Assembly: GCF_022559625.1 (NCBI RefSeq) | Contig: NZ_CP042288.1 | Location: 1,808,155 to 1,872,154, forward strand | Length of the DNA stretch: 64,000 nucleotides | Source of the DNA: Aquisalinus flavus | Lineage (GTDB): Bacteria > Pseudomonadota > Alphaproteobacteria > Caulobacterales > Parvularculaceae | Reading direction: 5' to 3' | In this document: piece by piece, positions 36,081 to 44,096 of the stretch | Layout of the letters: each line of letters begins with the position of its first letter | Position numbering within the stretch: position 1 is the first letter of the stretch | Program-made: the position numbers and the translations under genes | Notes under the pieces: model-generated | Seen by the model: the letters and a program-made list of their open reading frames with translations, nothing else | What the model was told of the DNA's origin: nothing | Database searches by the model: none

Positions 36081-36096
36081 TTGTTAGCGGTGTCAG
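36081..36096. promoter_or_regulatory. Weaker LacI-type half operator in front of tkt
   Basis: TTGTTAGCGGTGTCAG: the left half matches the other sites exactly, while the right half is degenerate. Its centre is 29 bp from that of the strong site. It could be a secondary site. Confidence 0.35.
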
Positions 36097-36160
36097 AGTT
36101 CAATGCTGGACAGAAGCCGTACCGGGCAGATAAGGTCACTGAAAACAAGAGGTTTACCCC

Positions 36161-36442
36161 ATGGCCACACTGGAAAGTTCGGTTCGCGATCTGAAAGTGG
36201 CGCTCGATGATCTGAGCGCCCGGGTGGAGCGGCGCTCACTGACCCTCGCCGACCAGACCGAAACCCTGTCCAACATGCGCGATCAAGCGGGCTCCGCCCA
36301 GAAATATGCCGGCAAGGCAGCGCTTGACCTAGCCTCGGTCATCGACGACCTGCGCTCGCTTCTGGACGAGGACGAGAGCGAGCAGGTCGAGGCCCCCGAT
36401 GATTCCAGTAACAGTAACAGTGACCCCGAAGAGGATGCGTAA
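36161..36442 (+). CDS. DUF4164-like coiled-coil protein
   Basis: Protein of 93 residues, mostly one amphipathic helix: LESSVRDLKVALDDLSARVERR at the N-terminus and LDLASVIDDLRSLLDEDES further on. The tail is acidic and Ser/Asn-rich (DDSSNSNSDPEEDA). It resembles the small coiled-coil proteins found just before zapA in alphaproteobacteria. Its stop codon overlaps the zapA start (TAATG), so translation is coupled and a link to ZapA or cell division is plausible but unproven. Confidence 0.72.
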   Translation: MATLESSVRDLKVALDDLSARVERRSLTLADQTETLSNMRDQAGSAQKYAGKAALDLASVIDDLRSLLDEDESEQVEAPDDSSNSNSDPEEDA

Positions 36443-36774
36443 TGGGACAGGTGACGATCGCGATCAATGGCCAGAACTACAATGTCACCTGCGATGATGG
36501 CCAGGAAGAGCGGCTGAAGGAACTCGCCAATTATTTTGACGGCCATGTCAGCCGCCTCGCCGCCCAGATCGGCAATATCGCCGACTCCCGCCTGATGCTC
36601 CTCGCCGGGCTGACGGTCTGCGACGAGTTGAAGGAAGCGCAGCTCCTGATCCGCGATCTGGAGGATGAATCCGGCCTTACCAGCGAGAAGGGCGCGGCGG
36701 AGATCATTAAATCGGTGACAGACCGCGTACATGAAATCGCGGAGAGGCTTGAAGAACCCTCCACAACGGCCTAG
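36442..36774 (+). CDS. zapA: Cell division protein ZapA
   Basis: Promotes FtsZ bundling at the division ring. The protein has 110 residues. The N-terminal head is VTIAINGQNYNVTCDDGQEERLKELANYFDGHVSRLA, with the family pattern of a beta strand, the CxxGQExxL helix and the dimer region; IADSRLMLLAGLTVCDELKEA follows, then a C-terminal coiled coil to residue 105. It is followed by the 6S RNA and the 5-formyl-THF cyclo-ligase, the conserved proteobacterial order. Confidence 0.92.
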   Translation: MGQVTIAINGQNYNVTCDDGQEERLKELANYFDGHVSRLAAQIGNIADSRLMLLAGLTVCDELKEAQLLIRDLEDESGLTSEKGAAEIIKSVTDRVHEIAERLEEPSTTA

Positions 36775-36775
36775 A

Positions 36776-36950
36776 TATCGTGATCGCTGCCCGGCTCGTC
36801 AGGATACTTTCCCCGGGGCCTTAAATTCTCAAATGGGAGCTACCTCTGCCCGGATCGTGGTCCGGTGCACGCGGCGCCCACCTGGTCCATCGGGTCCAGG
36901 GCGAACGCAAATCCAACGGCCAGGGCGGCACTTTATTTCAGCGGGGACCA
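36776..36950 (+). ncRNA. ssrS: 6S RNA (RNA polymerase regulator)
   Basis: The 176 bases between zapA and fau have no ORF and carry the alphaproteobacterial 6S pattern: GGGGCCTTAAATTCTCAAATG, then GGGAGCTACCTCTGCCCGG, GTGGTCCGGTGCACGCGGCGCCCACCTGG, and a returning arm with CCAGGGCG. The segment can fold into a long rod with a central bubble that mimics an open promoter and binds sigma-70 polymerase. The zapA-6S-fau order is conserved. The ends are approximate. Confidence 0.75.
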
Positions 36951-37544
36951 ATGCCGAAGCTGACTGACTTTCTGCCGGACCCGTTCGGCAAGGACATTTA
37001 TCGCCTGAACGCCAAGAAGGCGCGCGAGGATGCCCATCTCCGCCGTCCCCACGCCGCCCGCCAGGCCGCGGCCCATTTCATCGCTTCCGTTCCCTTCGCC
37101 ACCCGCAAATGCATCGCCGTCTATTATCCGGCGGGCACTGAACTTCATACCTGGCCGCTGGTCGAGGAGTTGCAGGCGGAGGGCAAGACCGTCTGCCTGC
37201 CGGTCGTTACCGATACAAACAAGCCGCTGATTTTCCGCACCTACACGCCGGAAATGCCGCTCGAAAAAGGACCGTACGGCATCATGGCGCCCTCCACCGC
37301 GGCGCCGGTGTGCCATCCGGATCTGCTGATCGTGCCGCTTCTGGCCTTCCGCCGCGATGGCGGGCGCCTCGGCATGGGCGGTGGCTATTACGACCGCTCG
37401 CTACATCAATTACGCCGTGAACGGAACGTCCTTGCCGTTGGCTATGCCTATGCCGATCAGGAGATGGAGAAATTCCCCGTCGACCGCCACGACCAGCCGC
37501 TTGACTGGATCGTCACGGAACGCGAAGCGATCAAGGTGCGTTAG
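36951..37544 (+). CDS. fau: 5-formyltetrahydrofolate cyclo-ligase
   Basis: ATP-dependent conversion of 5-formyl-THF to 5,10-methenyl-THF. The protein has 197 residues. It has a basic N-terminal helix, IAVYYPAGTELHTWPLVEEL, VCLPVVTD, GPYGIMAPS, DLLIVPLLAFRRDGGRLGMGGGYYDRSL (the family signature with the ATP-binding glycines) and VGYAYADQEMEKFPVDRHDQPLDWIVTE. It is downstream of 6S RNA and may share its transcript. It converges with the next gene, with stops overlapping by four bases. Confidence 0.94.
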   Translation: MPKLTDFLPDPFGKDIYRLNAKKAREDAHLRRPHAARQAAAHFIASVPFATRKCIAVYYPAGTELHTWPLVEELQAEGKTVCLPVVTDTNKPLIFRTYTPEMPLEKGPYGIMAPSTAAPVCHPDLLIVPLLAFRRDGGRLGMGGGYYDRSLHQLRRERNVLAVGYAYADQEMEKFPVDRHDQPLDWIVTEREAIKVR

Positions 37545-38800
37545 TCGGCCTGCGCCGGCTCAAGCGCCCCGGCAATATCATAGGCCGTCCCGCCCCACGG
37601 TGTCAGCGGCGCAGACCCCTGAAACAGGACGGCGTAATCGGTCGCCTCGCTCGCGCTGCCCTCTATGTCGAAGGTCTCGGTCATCATGGTGATGATCCCT
37701 TGCGCCTGCACCAGCTTGCCGCCTTGCGCATAGGGCGTACCCTCGCCATCGAGGTTGAAAACGCCTACAGGCGCATCGCCGGTGGCTTTTTTCAGCGGGT
37801 GGATGCCGCGCAAATAGTACAGATAGGTCTGGTCGTAGTTTGCCGGCAGCAGCACGTAGTCGTCCCCGTTCGGCCCGCGGGCCGGTTCGGGCAGATAGGC
37901 CGACGGCATCATCATTAACGATCCCTCTGCATAAAGCGCCATCAGGCTGACCACGCCCGGCTGGAAGGCAGGCAATTCCGCCAGCCGCATCGCCAGGGGC
38001 CGAGATCCGTTGACGGTTGTTTCCATGCCGTGAAACAGCCCCCACATGCCATACAGCTTCTCACCGGCCAGCAGGTCACTGGCCATGGCCGTCTCGATAT
38101 TGGCGAGAATGACCCCATACCGGCTGGCGCCCTGTGCATTCGCCGCGATGGTCTGGGTCAGCAGGGCCTGCTGCAGCGCCATCACGGCAAGGCGCCGCGA
38201 TGATGACCCCGCCTCACCGGCCATGGCGAATTGCTCGGCCAGCAGGTCGCCCTGCGTGACGGCGAAATCGGTCTCGGTGAGATAGTCGACGCCGATGAAC
38301 CAGATTTTCCGGTCATCGGGCAGCGCCATGTTCAGGGCCCTGATCTTCTCCAGCTTGGCGAAGAATTCCTTGTTGCCCCACTGGGCTTTCTGGGCGGCGA
38401 AATCGTCGAAGACCTGTCGTGCCTGCGCATCGTCGCCGGTTTCCAGATAGTGGTTGAAGGCAAACGCCGCCGAGGGCGGCAGTTCGGCAAGATAGTAGCG
38501 CACCCCTGCCCGCTCGTTCAGATGACGCAGCAGGGCGAAATCGAAATCCTGCGGCGCGCCATAGCCATGCATCTCGGCAAACAGGAACAGCCGGTTATCG
38601 TAGAAGCTGTCGTCGAAGGCGAATTCGGGTGCCTCCGCCAATGGATCGAGCGAAAACCCGTTCCGTTCGAGATAGGCGACATCGCTGCCCTCGCTGAGCT
38701 TGTCCTGAAGGACCGCGATCCAGGGCCAGCCGGCCAGAACGACAACCAGGCCAAGCAGGCCCAAGAACAGCCACTTGATGGCCCCGAGAATGAATTTCAT
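37541..38800 (-). CDS. Membrane-anchored erythromycin-esterase/ChaN-like protein
   Basis: Protein of 419 residues. One membrane helix (about 7-27) anchors it; the rest is probably periplasmic. Residues about 68-110 hold LFLFAEMHGYGAPQDFDFALLRHLNERAGVRYYLAELPPS, which resembles the E-x-H-G and later Glu motifs of the erythromycin-esterase/TraB/ChaN fold, whose members use these acidic and His residues for hydrolysis or metal/haem binding. The C-terminal half has no familiar motif. GAGGGG supports the start. The assignment is tentative. Confidence 0.6.
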   Translation of the reverse strand: MKFILGAIKWLFLGLLGLVVVLAGWPWIAVLQDKLSEGSDVAYLERNGFSLDPLAEAPEFAFDDSFYDNRLFLFAEMHGYGAPQDFDFALLRHLNERAGVRYYLAELPPSAAFAFNHYLETGDDAQARQVFDDFAAQKAQWGNKEFFAKLEKIRALNMALPDDRKIWFIGVDYLTETDFAVTQGDLLAEQFAMAGEAGSSSRRLAVMALQQALLTQTIAANAQGASRYGVILANIETAMASDLLAGEKLYGMWGLFHGMETTVNGSRPLAMRLAELPAFQPGVVSLMALYAEGSLMMMPSAYLPEPARGPNGDDYVLLPANYDQTYLYYLRGIHPLKKATGDAPVGVFNLDGEGTPYAQGGKLVQAQGIITMMTETFDIEGSASEATDYAVLFQGSAPLTPWGGTAYDIAGALEPAQAD

Positions 38801-38854
38801 ATGCCCCTCAGACTGTCGTCAAACCTATAGTAAGCCTTAAACAGTGCGCGGTCG

Positions 38855-40630
38855 CTAGCTTTTTTGCTCCTCGATCCAGGTCTTGATGTGGTCTTCCAGC
38901 ACTGACAGCGGCACGCCGCCATTTCCCAGCACGGCGTCATGGAACAGGCGGATGTCGAAATCCTCGCCCAGCTCTTCCTCGGCCAGTGCCCGCAATTCCT
39001 TAATCTTCAGCTCGCCGGTCTTGTAGGCGAGCGCCTGACCCGGCCAGGTGATGTAGCGGTCGACCTCGGTGGTGATGTTGTTCATCGACAGGGCCGAGTT
39101 CTCGGCCATGAAGTCGATCGCCTGCTGGCGCGTCCAGCCCTTGGCGTGGATGCCGGTGTCAACGACGAGGCGGCAGGCGCGCCACATCTCGTAGGAGAGC
39201 TGGCCGAACTTAGTATACGGCGTTTCGTAGAAGCCTGCCTCCTCGCCAAGACTTTCGGCATAGAGCCCCCAGCCCTCCACAAAAGCAGTGAAGAAGGTGA
39301 AGCGCCGGAACGGCGGCATGTCGAGCTGTTGGGCCAGCGCGATCTGGTGGTGGTGGCCCGGCACTGCCTCGTGCAGGGTCAGCGCCTCCAGCTCATAGAG
39401 GGGCCGCGTATCGAGCTTTGTCGTGTTGACGAAATAGAAGCCCGCCCGCGTCCCGTCGCCCGCCCCCGGCTGGTAATAGGCCGTGGTCGTCTTTTCCGCA
39501 ATATCAAGGGGAATTTCCTTCAGACCATAGGGCAGGCTTGGCAGCGTCGCGAAGAGTTTCGGCATTTCGCCATCCATCTTCTTGGCAATGCGGGCTGCCT
39601 CGACCATGCGCTCGTCGCCAGTCTGCGGATAGAATTGCGGGTCGGTGCGCAGGAAATTGAGCCATTCCTCGAACGTGCCGTCGAACTCCGCCGCCTCGAT
39701 CACTTTCTCCATTTCGGCGCGAATACGGGCGACTTCCGACAGACCGCGCTGGTGGATTTCCTCCGGCGTCGCATCGGTCGTCGTAAAGCTGCGGGCGAGA
39801 TAGGCGTAGTAGTCCTGCCCGCCTTCGACCGAGCCGATCCCGTCGATCTCGCGGCAGGCGGGCTGGTATTCTTGCCGGTAAAAGGTCTCGAACTCTTCCA
39901 GCGCCGGGATGATCTCGGTCTCGACAATATCGCTCGCCTGCGCCTTCAGTTCGTCGAACCGCGCCTGCGCCATCGTCGCTGGCTTGGCCGCGAAGGGGGC
40001 GAGGAAGACGCTGTCGGCGGCATCGTCGACGATATGGGTCGTGATGGAGTCCTCATAGCCCTCCATCGACGCGCAGGGCTGGGTCCAGCCGCCTTCGATC
40101 CCGGTACGGATCGTTTCTGTCGCCGTTTCGATATACTCATCCATCTTGCCGAGCCTTGCGACATAGGACGCAAAATCATCGGCATCGAAGAAGGGCAGCA
40201 GGTCCGGCAGGCCGGTCATGTCGAGATGCGGCCCGCCGCGATTGGAAATGAGGATATATTTGCCGGGAAAATCGCCCGCCTCGATCTCGTCTTCCAGCTG
40301 CTGGGTCAGCAGCGCGTAATTCAGCTGATTGTCGTCGCTCAGCGTGGCCGGGTTGATCGCCTGAAGCTTGCCCAGAAAGGCCTTCCTGTCCTCGACGGCG
40401 GCATCATAGGCGGCGATGGACGGATCGCCCAACTCGTCACCGGCAACATCCTCGCCCAGCATGGTCGCATAGGCCGGGTTCTGCTCCAGATACCATTGCC
40501 AGTGAGCCTCCATCACCTGCTCGAAGCGTTCATCAGCCTCCTGCGCAATCGCGGGCGCAGCAGCGCACAAAGCGATGGCGGCAACGCCAAGGGACAGAGC
40601 TAGCGAACGGGATCTGGTGGCTATTTGCAT
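38855..40630 (-). CDS. Exported DUF885 family protein (putative metallopeptidase)
   Basis: Protein of 591 residues with a Sec signal peptide cleaved near APAIAQ (about residue 29). The DUF885 core is visible: GPHLDMTGLPDLLPF, EYQPACREIDGIGSVEGGQDYYAYLARSFTT, YYQPGAGDGTRAGFYFVNT, LTLHEAVPGHHHQIALAQ (the HEAVPGH metal-site motif), FVEGWGLYAESLGEE and TGELKIKELRA. The fold is related to M32-type carboxypeptidases; DUF885 members are mostly uncharacterised, so peptidase activity is inferred. GGAG lies before the ATG. It is divergent from the YmdB-like gene. Confidence 0.87.
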   Translation of the reverse strand: MQIATRSRSLALSLGVAAIALCAAAPAIAQEADERFEQVMEAHWQWYLEQNPAYATMLGEDVAGDELGDPSIAAYDAAVEDRKAFLGKLQAINPATLSDDNQLNYALLTQQLEDEIEAGDFPGKYILISNRGGPHLDMTGLPDLLPFFDADDFASYVARLGKMDEYIETATETIRTGIEGGWTQPCASMEGYEDSITTHIVDDAADSVFLAPFAAKPATMAQARFDELKAQASDIVETEIIPALEEFETFYRQEYQPACREIDGIGSVEGGQDYYAYLARSFTTTDATPEEIHQRGLSEVARIRAEMEKVIEAAEFDGTFEEWLNFLRTDPQFYPQTGDERMVEAARIAKKMDGEMPKLFATLPSLPYGLKEIPLDIAEKTTTAYYQPGAGDGTRAGFYFVNTTKLDTRPLYELEALTLHEAVPGHHHQIALAQQLDMPPFRRFTFFTAFVEGWGLYAESLGEEAGFYETPYTKFGQLSYEMWRACRLVVDTGIHAKGWTRQQAIDFMAENSALSMNNITTEVDRYITWPGQALAYKTGELKIKELRALAEEELGEDFDIRLFHDAVLGNGGVPLSVLEDHIKTWIEEQKS

Positions 40631-40773
40631 TGGGTTCTCCTCTACTCAGGCGTAATCGTGCGTATGCCCTCCGCCATAAGTCAAGCGGGCGGCCGCTTCC
40701 AAAGACGGCGCTTGCGTTCGCCCCTGATCGCTCGCATATAGCGCTCACCTCAAGCTGCAGGAATTTTCTTTTC

Positions 40774-41598
40774 ATGCGTCTAGCGTTTTTCGGCGATGTG
40801 ATGGGCCGCTCCGGCCGCAAGGCCCTGTCCGATCACCTGCCACGCCTGCGCCGCCGCCTCGCCCTCGATTTCATCGTCGTCAACGCCGAAAACGCCGCCG
40901 GCGGCTTTGGCGTGACCGAGGCAATTTGCGAGGAGATCTTCGACCTTGGCGCCGATGTCATCACTACCGGCAACCACGCCTATGACCAGCGCGACAGCCT
41001 CGACATGTTCGACCGGGAGCGGCGCCTGTTGCGCCCGGCGAACTTTCCAGCCTCCAATCCCGGCCGTGGCGCGGGTCTTTACGGAGCCGGCGACGGACGC
41101 AGCGTTCTCGTCGTGCATCTGCATGGCCAGCGCTTCATGAACCCGATGGACGACCCGGTCCCGGCGCTGGAACGCGAGATGGAAGGGCTGATGCTGGGCC
41201 GCGAGGCCGATGCCATCATCGTCGACATGCATGCCGAAGCCTCGTCGGAGAAATATTCGCTGGGCCAGTACCTCGATGGCAGGGTCAGCCTCGTTGTCGG
41301 CACGCACACCCATGTGCCTACCGCCGACACCCAGATTTTCCCGCGCGGCACGGCGTTCCAGTGCGACGCGGGCATGTGCGGCGACTATGACAGCGTCATC
41401 GGCATGGAAAAGGACGGACCCGTCGCCCGGTTCACGACAAAGCTGCCGGGCAACCGCCTGCAGCCCGCGTCCGGCGAGGGTACTGTCTGCGGTGTCTATG
41501 TCGTGACCGATGACCGGACCGGGCTTGCGGTCCATGCCGAGCCGATCCGTGTCGGCGGGCGCCTCATCGAACAGCAACCGGCACCCGTCGAACGTTAG
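40774..41598 (+). CDS. YmdB family (TIGR00282) metallophosphoesterase
   Basis: Protein of 274 residues. The calcineurin-like core is MRLAFFGDVMGRSGR (metal-binding Asp), FIVVNAENAAGGFGVT, ITTGNHAYDQ, ANFPASNPGRGAGLY, IIVDMHAEASSEKY and VVGTHTHVPTADTQIFPRGTAFQCDAGMCGDYDSVIGME. YmdB of Bacillus is a 2',3'-cyclic nucleotide phosphodiesterase affecting RNA decay and biofilm; that role is only inferred here. The start at 40774 has AGGA upstream; the open frame to 40630 overlaps the neighbour's promoter region. Confidence 0.93.
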   Translation: MRLAFFGDVMGRSGRKALSDHLPRLRRRLALDFIVVNAENAAGGFGVTEAICEEIFDLGADVITTGNHAYDQRDSLDMFDRERRLLRPANFPASNPGRGAGLYGAGDGRSVLVVHLHGQRFMNPMDDPVPALEREMEGLMLGREADAIIVDMHAEASSEKYSLGQYLDGRVSLVVGTHTHVPTADTQIFPRGTAFQCDAGMCGDYDSVIGMEKDGPVARFTTKLPGNRLQPASGEGTVCGVYVVTDDRTGLAVHAEPIRVGGRLIEQQPAPVER

Positions 41599-41651
41599 TC
41601 TGACAGCGTCTTGCCAGTTTTGGTAAATAAGGCGTTTCTTTTTCCGGCAGC

Positions 41652-41674
41652 TCGACTAGATTTGGATTAGTCGA
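41652..41674. promoter_or_regulatory. Inverted repeat upstream of the LysR regulator
   Basis: TCGACTA (41652-41658) and TAGTCGA (41668-41674) flank a nine-base spacer and contain a T-N11-A element, the LysR-type box form. It lies 48 bp before the regulator start codon and suggests autoregulation. Confidence 0.5.
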
Positions 41675-41721
41675 AGAATAACGTGTGATTTCACTCGTTT
41701 ATTGCCGTTGGGAGAACAGAC

Positions 41722-42678
41722 ATGGGCCAGCTCGAAGATATGGAAATCTTCACCGAGATCGTTCGTGCGGGCGGGATCACCCATGCTGCCGACCGCCTGA
41801 ACATTGCTCCGTCCGCTGTCTCCCGCCGCCTGAAGGATATCGAAGCCCGTCTTGGCGTGCAATTGATGAACCGCACCACCCGACAGATGGCGCTGACGGA
41901 AACCGGCCGTGCCTATCTTGCCCATGCCGAGCGGATTCTCAGCGATGTCGAGGAGGCCAACAACGAAATCACCCGCGCCAGCGGCGAATTATCGGGCGCG
42001 ATCCGCATCGCCGCGCCCCTGTCCTTCGGCCTGTCGCATCTGGCGGGCGATCTTTCCGACTTCATGAGGAAGCACCCCCAGATCACCCTTGATATCGACC
42101 TGTCGGACCGTCGTGTCGACCTGGTGCAGGAGGGCTATGACCTCGCCATCCGTATCGGCAATCTGCCCGACTCCTCCCTGCGCGGGCGCAAGATTACCGG
42201 TATCAAGACCGTATTGGTGGCAAGCCCGGATTTTATCGACAGATATGGGCCCCTTTCCTCACCCGCCGACCTCGATGGGCTGCCGGGGTTCGTCTATACC
42301 GGCGATGCCAGCGCCGGGAACTGGTCCTGCCGGTCCCCCTCCGGAGAGGACTTCAGGTTTCGCATCAAGCCATCGATGCTCTGCAACAATGGTGACCTGA
42401 TGCGCGAAGCATCGACGCGGGGTCTTGGCCTGTTGAAGGTGCCCTCCTTCATCGTCGAGGACAGCCTCCGGTTCGGCTCGCTCATCTCGCTGTTCTCGGA
42501 CCATGACTGGGGCAGCGTCGGGTTGCATATCCTGTGGCCGCCGACGCGCCACCTGTCCGCCAGAACGAGGGCCCTGATCGACCATCTTGCCGATACGCTG
42601 GCCAGGAACTGCCAGACCGGACCCGCGGCAAAATCCAGGCCCGGGAAAAGCAAAGGCGGCTCGAGGGCAATTGGTTAA
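41722..42678 (+). CDS. LysR-family transcriptional regulator
   Basis: Protein of 318 residues. The N-terminal winged helix-turn-helix is MEIFTEIVRAGGITHAADRLNIAPSAVSRRLKDIEARLGVQLMNRTTRQMALTETGRAYL (about 7-65). The effector domain (about 90-300) has GAIRIAAPLSFGL, DLSDRRVDLVQEGYDLAIRIGNLPDSSL and VASPDFIDRYGP, typical of the large group near DsdC/LeuO-like aromatic-stress regulators. The C-terminal tail is basic. GGGAG lies seven bases upstream. There is no divergent target gene, so the regulated genes cannot be told from context. Confidence 0.93.
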   Translation: MGQLEDMEIFTEIVRAGGITHAADRLNIAPSAVSRRLKDIEARLGVQLMNRTTRQMALTETGRAYLAHAERILSDVEEANNEITRASGELSGAIRIAAPLSFGLSHLAGDLSDFMRKHPQITLDIDLSDRRVDLVQEGYDLAIRIGNLPDSSLRGRKITGIKTVLVASPDFIDRYGPLSSPADLDGLPGFVYTGDASAGNWSCRSPSGEDFRFRIKPSMLCNNGDLMREASTRGLGLLKVPSFIVEDSLRFGSLISLFSDHDWGSVGLHILWPPTRHLSARTRALIDHLADTLARNCQTGPAAKSRPGKSKGGSRAIG

Positions 42679-42758
42679 TTTTTTATGAATATCTGGTAAT
42701 GCCGGGAGTGTATGGTTAACCTGCCGTGTAAGGGGAGCGGAACAAGGAGGGGATTATC

Positions 42759-43118
42759 ATGCTGTCTCAAATTCTGAACGATCTTGGCACCGCGATTTCC
42801 ATGGTGCTCGACTTCAACAACATCTTCATGGTGATCGCCGTTCTGGTGATCAGCGTCTTCACCGGCCTGCGTATGGGCAATTACGGCAACGTCTTCGGTG
42901 CCGTGATGGAGAGCACCGTGCTGCTCGCCATCGTCACCTATCTGTGGAACTGGCTGTCGACACCCGGTCGCTTCAACGTGACCGTCTGGGAATCGGAAAC
43001 GATCCTGGCCTGGAACAATCTGATGGGCCTGACCGGTATGGCCCTGGTCGGTTACCTGTGCGTCTTCTTCATCCTGGTCTCTGCGGTCTACCTCATCAAG
43101 GCGATCGCCAGCCGCTAA
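42759..43118 (+). CDS. Small membrane protein, unknown
   Basis: Protein of 119 residues with three hydrophobic segments: near 20-37 (NIFMVIAVLVISVFTGL), 47-65 (AVMESTVLLAIVTYLWNWL) and 90-114 (LTGMALVGYLCVFFILVSAVYLI). The N-terminus is an amphipathic helix (LSQILNDLGTAISMVLDF). The loop between the last two has GRFNVTVWESETILAWNN. Strong AGGAGGGG upstream implies good translation. No family recognised. Confidence 0.7.
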   Translation: MLSQILNDLGTAISMVLDFNNIFMVIAVLVISVFTGLRMGNYGNVFGAVMESTVLLAIVTYLWNWLSTPGRFNVTVWESETILAWNNLMGLTGMALVGYLCVFFILVSAVYLIKAIASR

Positions 43119-43162
43119 GGTATATGGTCTCGCACACTTGAACCGGTCTCCAAGCCGCGCTA

Positions 43163-43197
43163 GATGGCTGAAACTTTTGTCGAAGCTTTCAGCCATC
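43163..43197 (+). promoter_or_regulatory. Leader hairpin of yebC
   Basis: GATGGCTGAAA (43163-43173) and TTTCAGCCATC (43187-43197) form a perfect 11-bp stem around a 13-base loop. The stem ends 16 bases before the yebC ATG and three bases before its AGGA ribosome site (43201). No T-run follows, so it is not an ordinary terminator. Confidence 0.55.
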
Positions 43198-43213
43198 AGC
43201 AGGATACATCGTC

Positions 43214-43957
43214 ATGGCCGGTCACTCTAAATGGGCAAACATCCAGCATCGCAAGGGGCGCCAGGACGCCAAGCGGTCGAAGATGTTCTCCAAATTGTCG
43301 AAGGAAATCACCGTCGCTGCCAAGATGGGCACGCCGGATCCGGACATGAATCCGCGCCTGCGCCTTGCCGTCGCCAACGCCAAGGCAGTGTCCATGCCCA
43401 AGGACAATATCGAGCGCGCCATCAACAAGGCGGCCGAGGCCGGCGGCGATGACTATGAAGAAGTGCGCTATGAAGGCTTCGGGCCCGAGGGCGTCGGTAT
43501 CATCGTCGAGGCGCTGACAGACAACCGCAACCGCACCGCCTCGGACGTGCGCTCGACCTTCTCCAAGAATGGCGGCAATCTCGGCGAGACCGGCGCGGTT
43601 TCGTTCGGCTTCGACCGGGTCGGCCAGATTCGCTATGCTGGCGATGTCGCGACCGAAGACGAGATGATGGAAGCGGCGATCGAGGCCGGTGCCGACGATG
43701 TCGTCTCCTCCGGGGATGGCCACGAAATCTATACCGCCATCGAGGATCTCAACGATGTCTCGCGGGCTCTGGAAGAACGCTTCGGCGAGGCCCAGGGCAC
43801 CGCGCTCATCTGGCGGCCGCAGAACCTTGTTCCGGTCGAGGGCGAAAAGGCAGGCACGGTGTTCAAGCTGGTCAACACACTGGACGATCTCGACGACGTT
43901 CAGAACGTGTATGCCAATTTCGACATCTCCGACGAAGACATCGAAAAATACGCCTGA
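43214..43957 (+). CDS. yebC: YebC/PmpR family regulator / translation factor
   Basis: Protein of 247 residues. The family start [39 protein letters not shown] is complete; next come [28 protein letters not shown]-type and [44 protein letters not shown] segments and the C-terminal acidic domain. Members were described as DNA-binding regulators, and recent work on the family also links them to relief of ribosome stalling. It lies close to efp (2 kb away), another stall-relief factor. A strong hairpin precedes the start. Confidence 0.95.
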   Translation: MAGHSKWANIQHRKGRQDAKRSKMFSKLSKEITVAAKMGTPDPDMNPRLRLAVANAKAVSMPKDNIERAINKAAEAGGDDYEEVRYEGFGPEGVGIIVEALTDNRNRTASDVRSTFSKNGGNLGETGAVSFGFDRVGQIRYAGDVATEDEMMEAAIEAGADDVVSSGDGHEIYTAIEDLNDVSRALEERFGEAQGTALIWRPQNLVPVEGEKAGTVFKLVNTLDDLDDVQNVYANFDISDEDIEKYA

Positions 43958-43977
43958 TTTCACGTCTCTGGGCAAAG

Positions 43978-44005
43978 CCGGCCGAGCGCCGACAGGCCGG
44001 TTTTT
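43978..44005 (+). terminator. Intrinsic terminator of yebC
   Basis: CCGGCC (43978-43983) and GGCCGG (43995-44000) form the stem, followed directly by TTTTT (44001-44005), 21 bases after the yebC stop. Confidence 0.75.
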
Positions 44006-44019
44006 CCGCAACCTCATTT

Positions 44020-44033
44020 ACTAAATATTTAGT
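44020..44033. promoter_or_regulatory. BlaI-type operator in front of the DUF2807 gene
   Basis: ACTAAATATTTAGT is a perfect 14-bp palindrome of the form ACTA-N6-TAGT, the core of BlaI/MecI dyads (known sites read TACTACA..TGTAGTA). It lies 64 bp before the ATG at 44097; a TATACT hexamer (44053-44058) that may be the -10 element lies just downstream. The same pattern occurs twice in front of the blaI-like gene 2.2 kb away. Confidence 0.65.
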
Positions 44034-44096
44034 TGCTGGTAAAAGGTGATTATATACTGTTTGCTGAGGGGAAATATTCCGAAGGAGGAGCGAGCA

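Noticed and set aside
36069-36160. Further promoter elements between tkt and the DUF4164 gene
   Set aside because: No -35/-10 pair with good spacing could be read on either strand; only the palindromes are reported.
38939-40603. Plus-strand open frame of 554 codons opposite the DUF885 gene
   Set aside because: Antisense shadow with no motif or ribosome site; the minus-strand product has a signal peptide and a family motif.
40735-40750. ATAGCGCTCA before the YmdB-like gene as another LacI-type site
   Set aside because: Only half of it matches and the flanks lack TGTTA..; too weak to claim.
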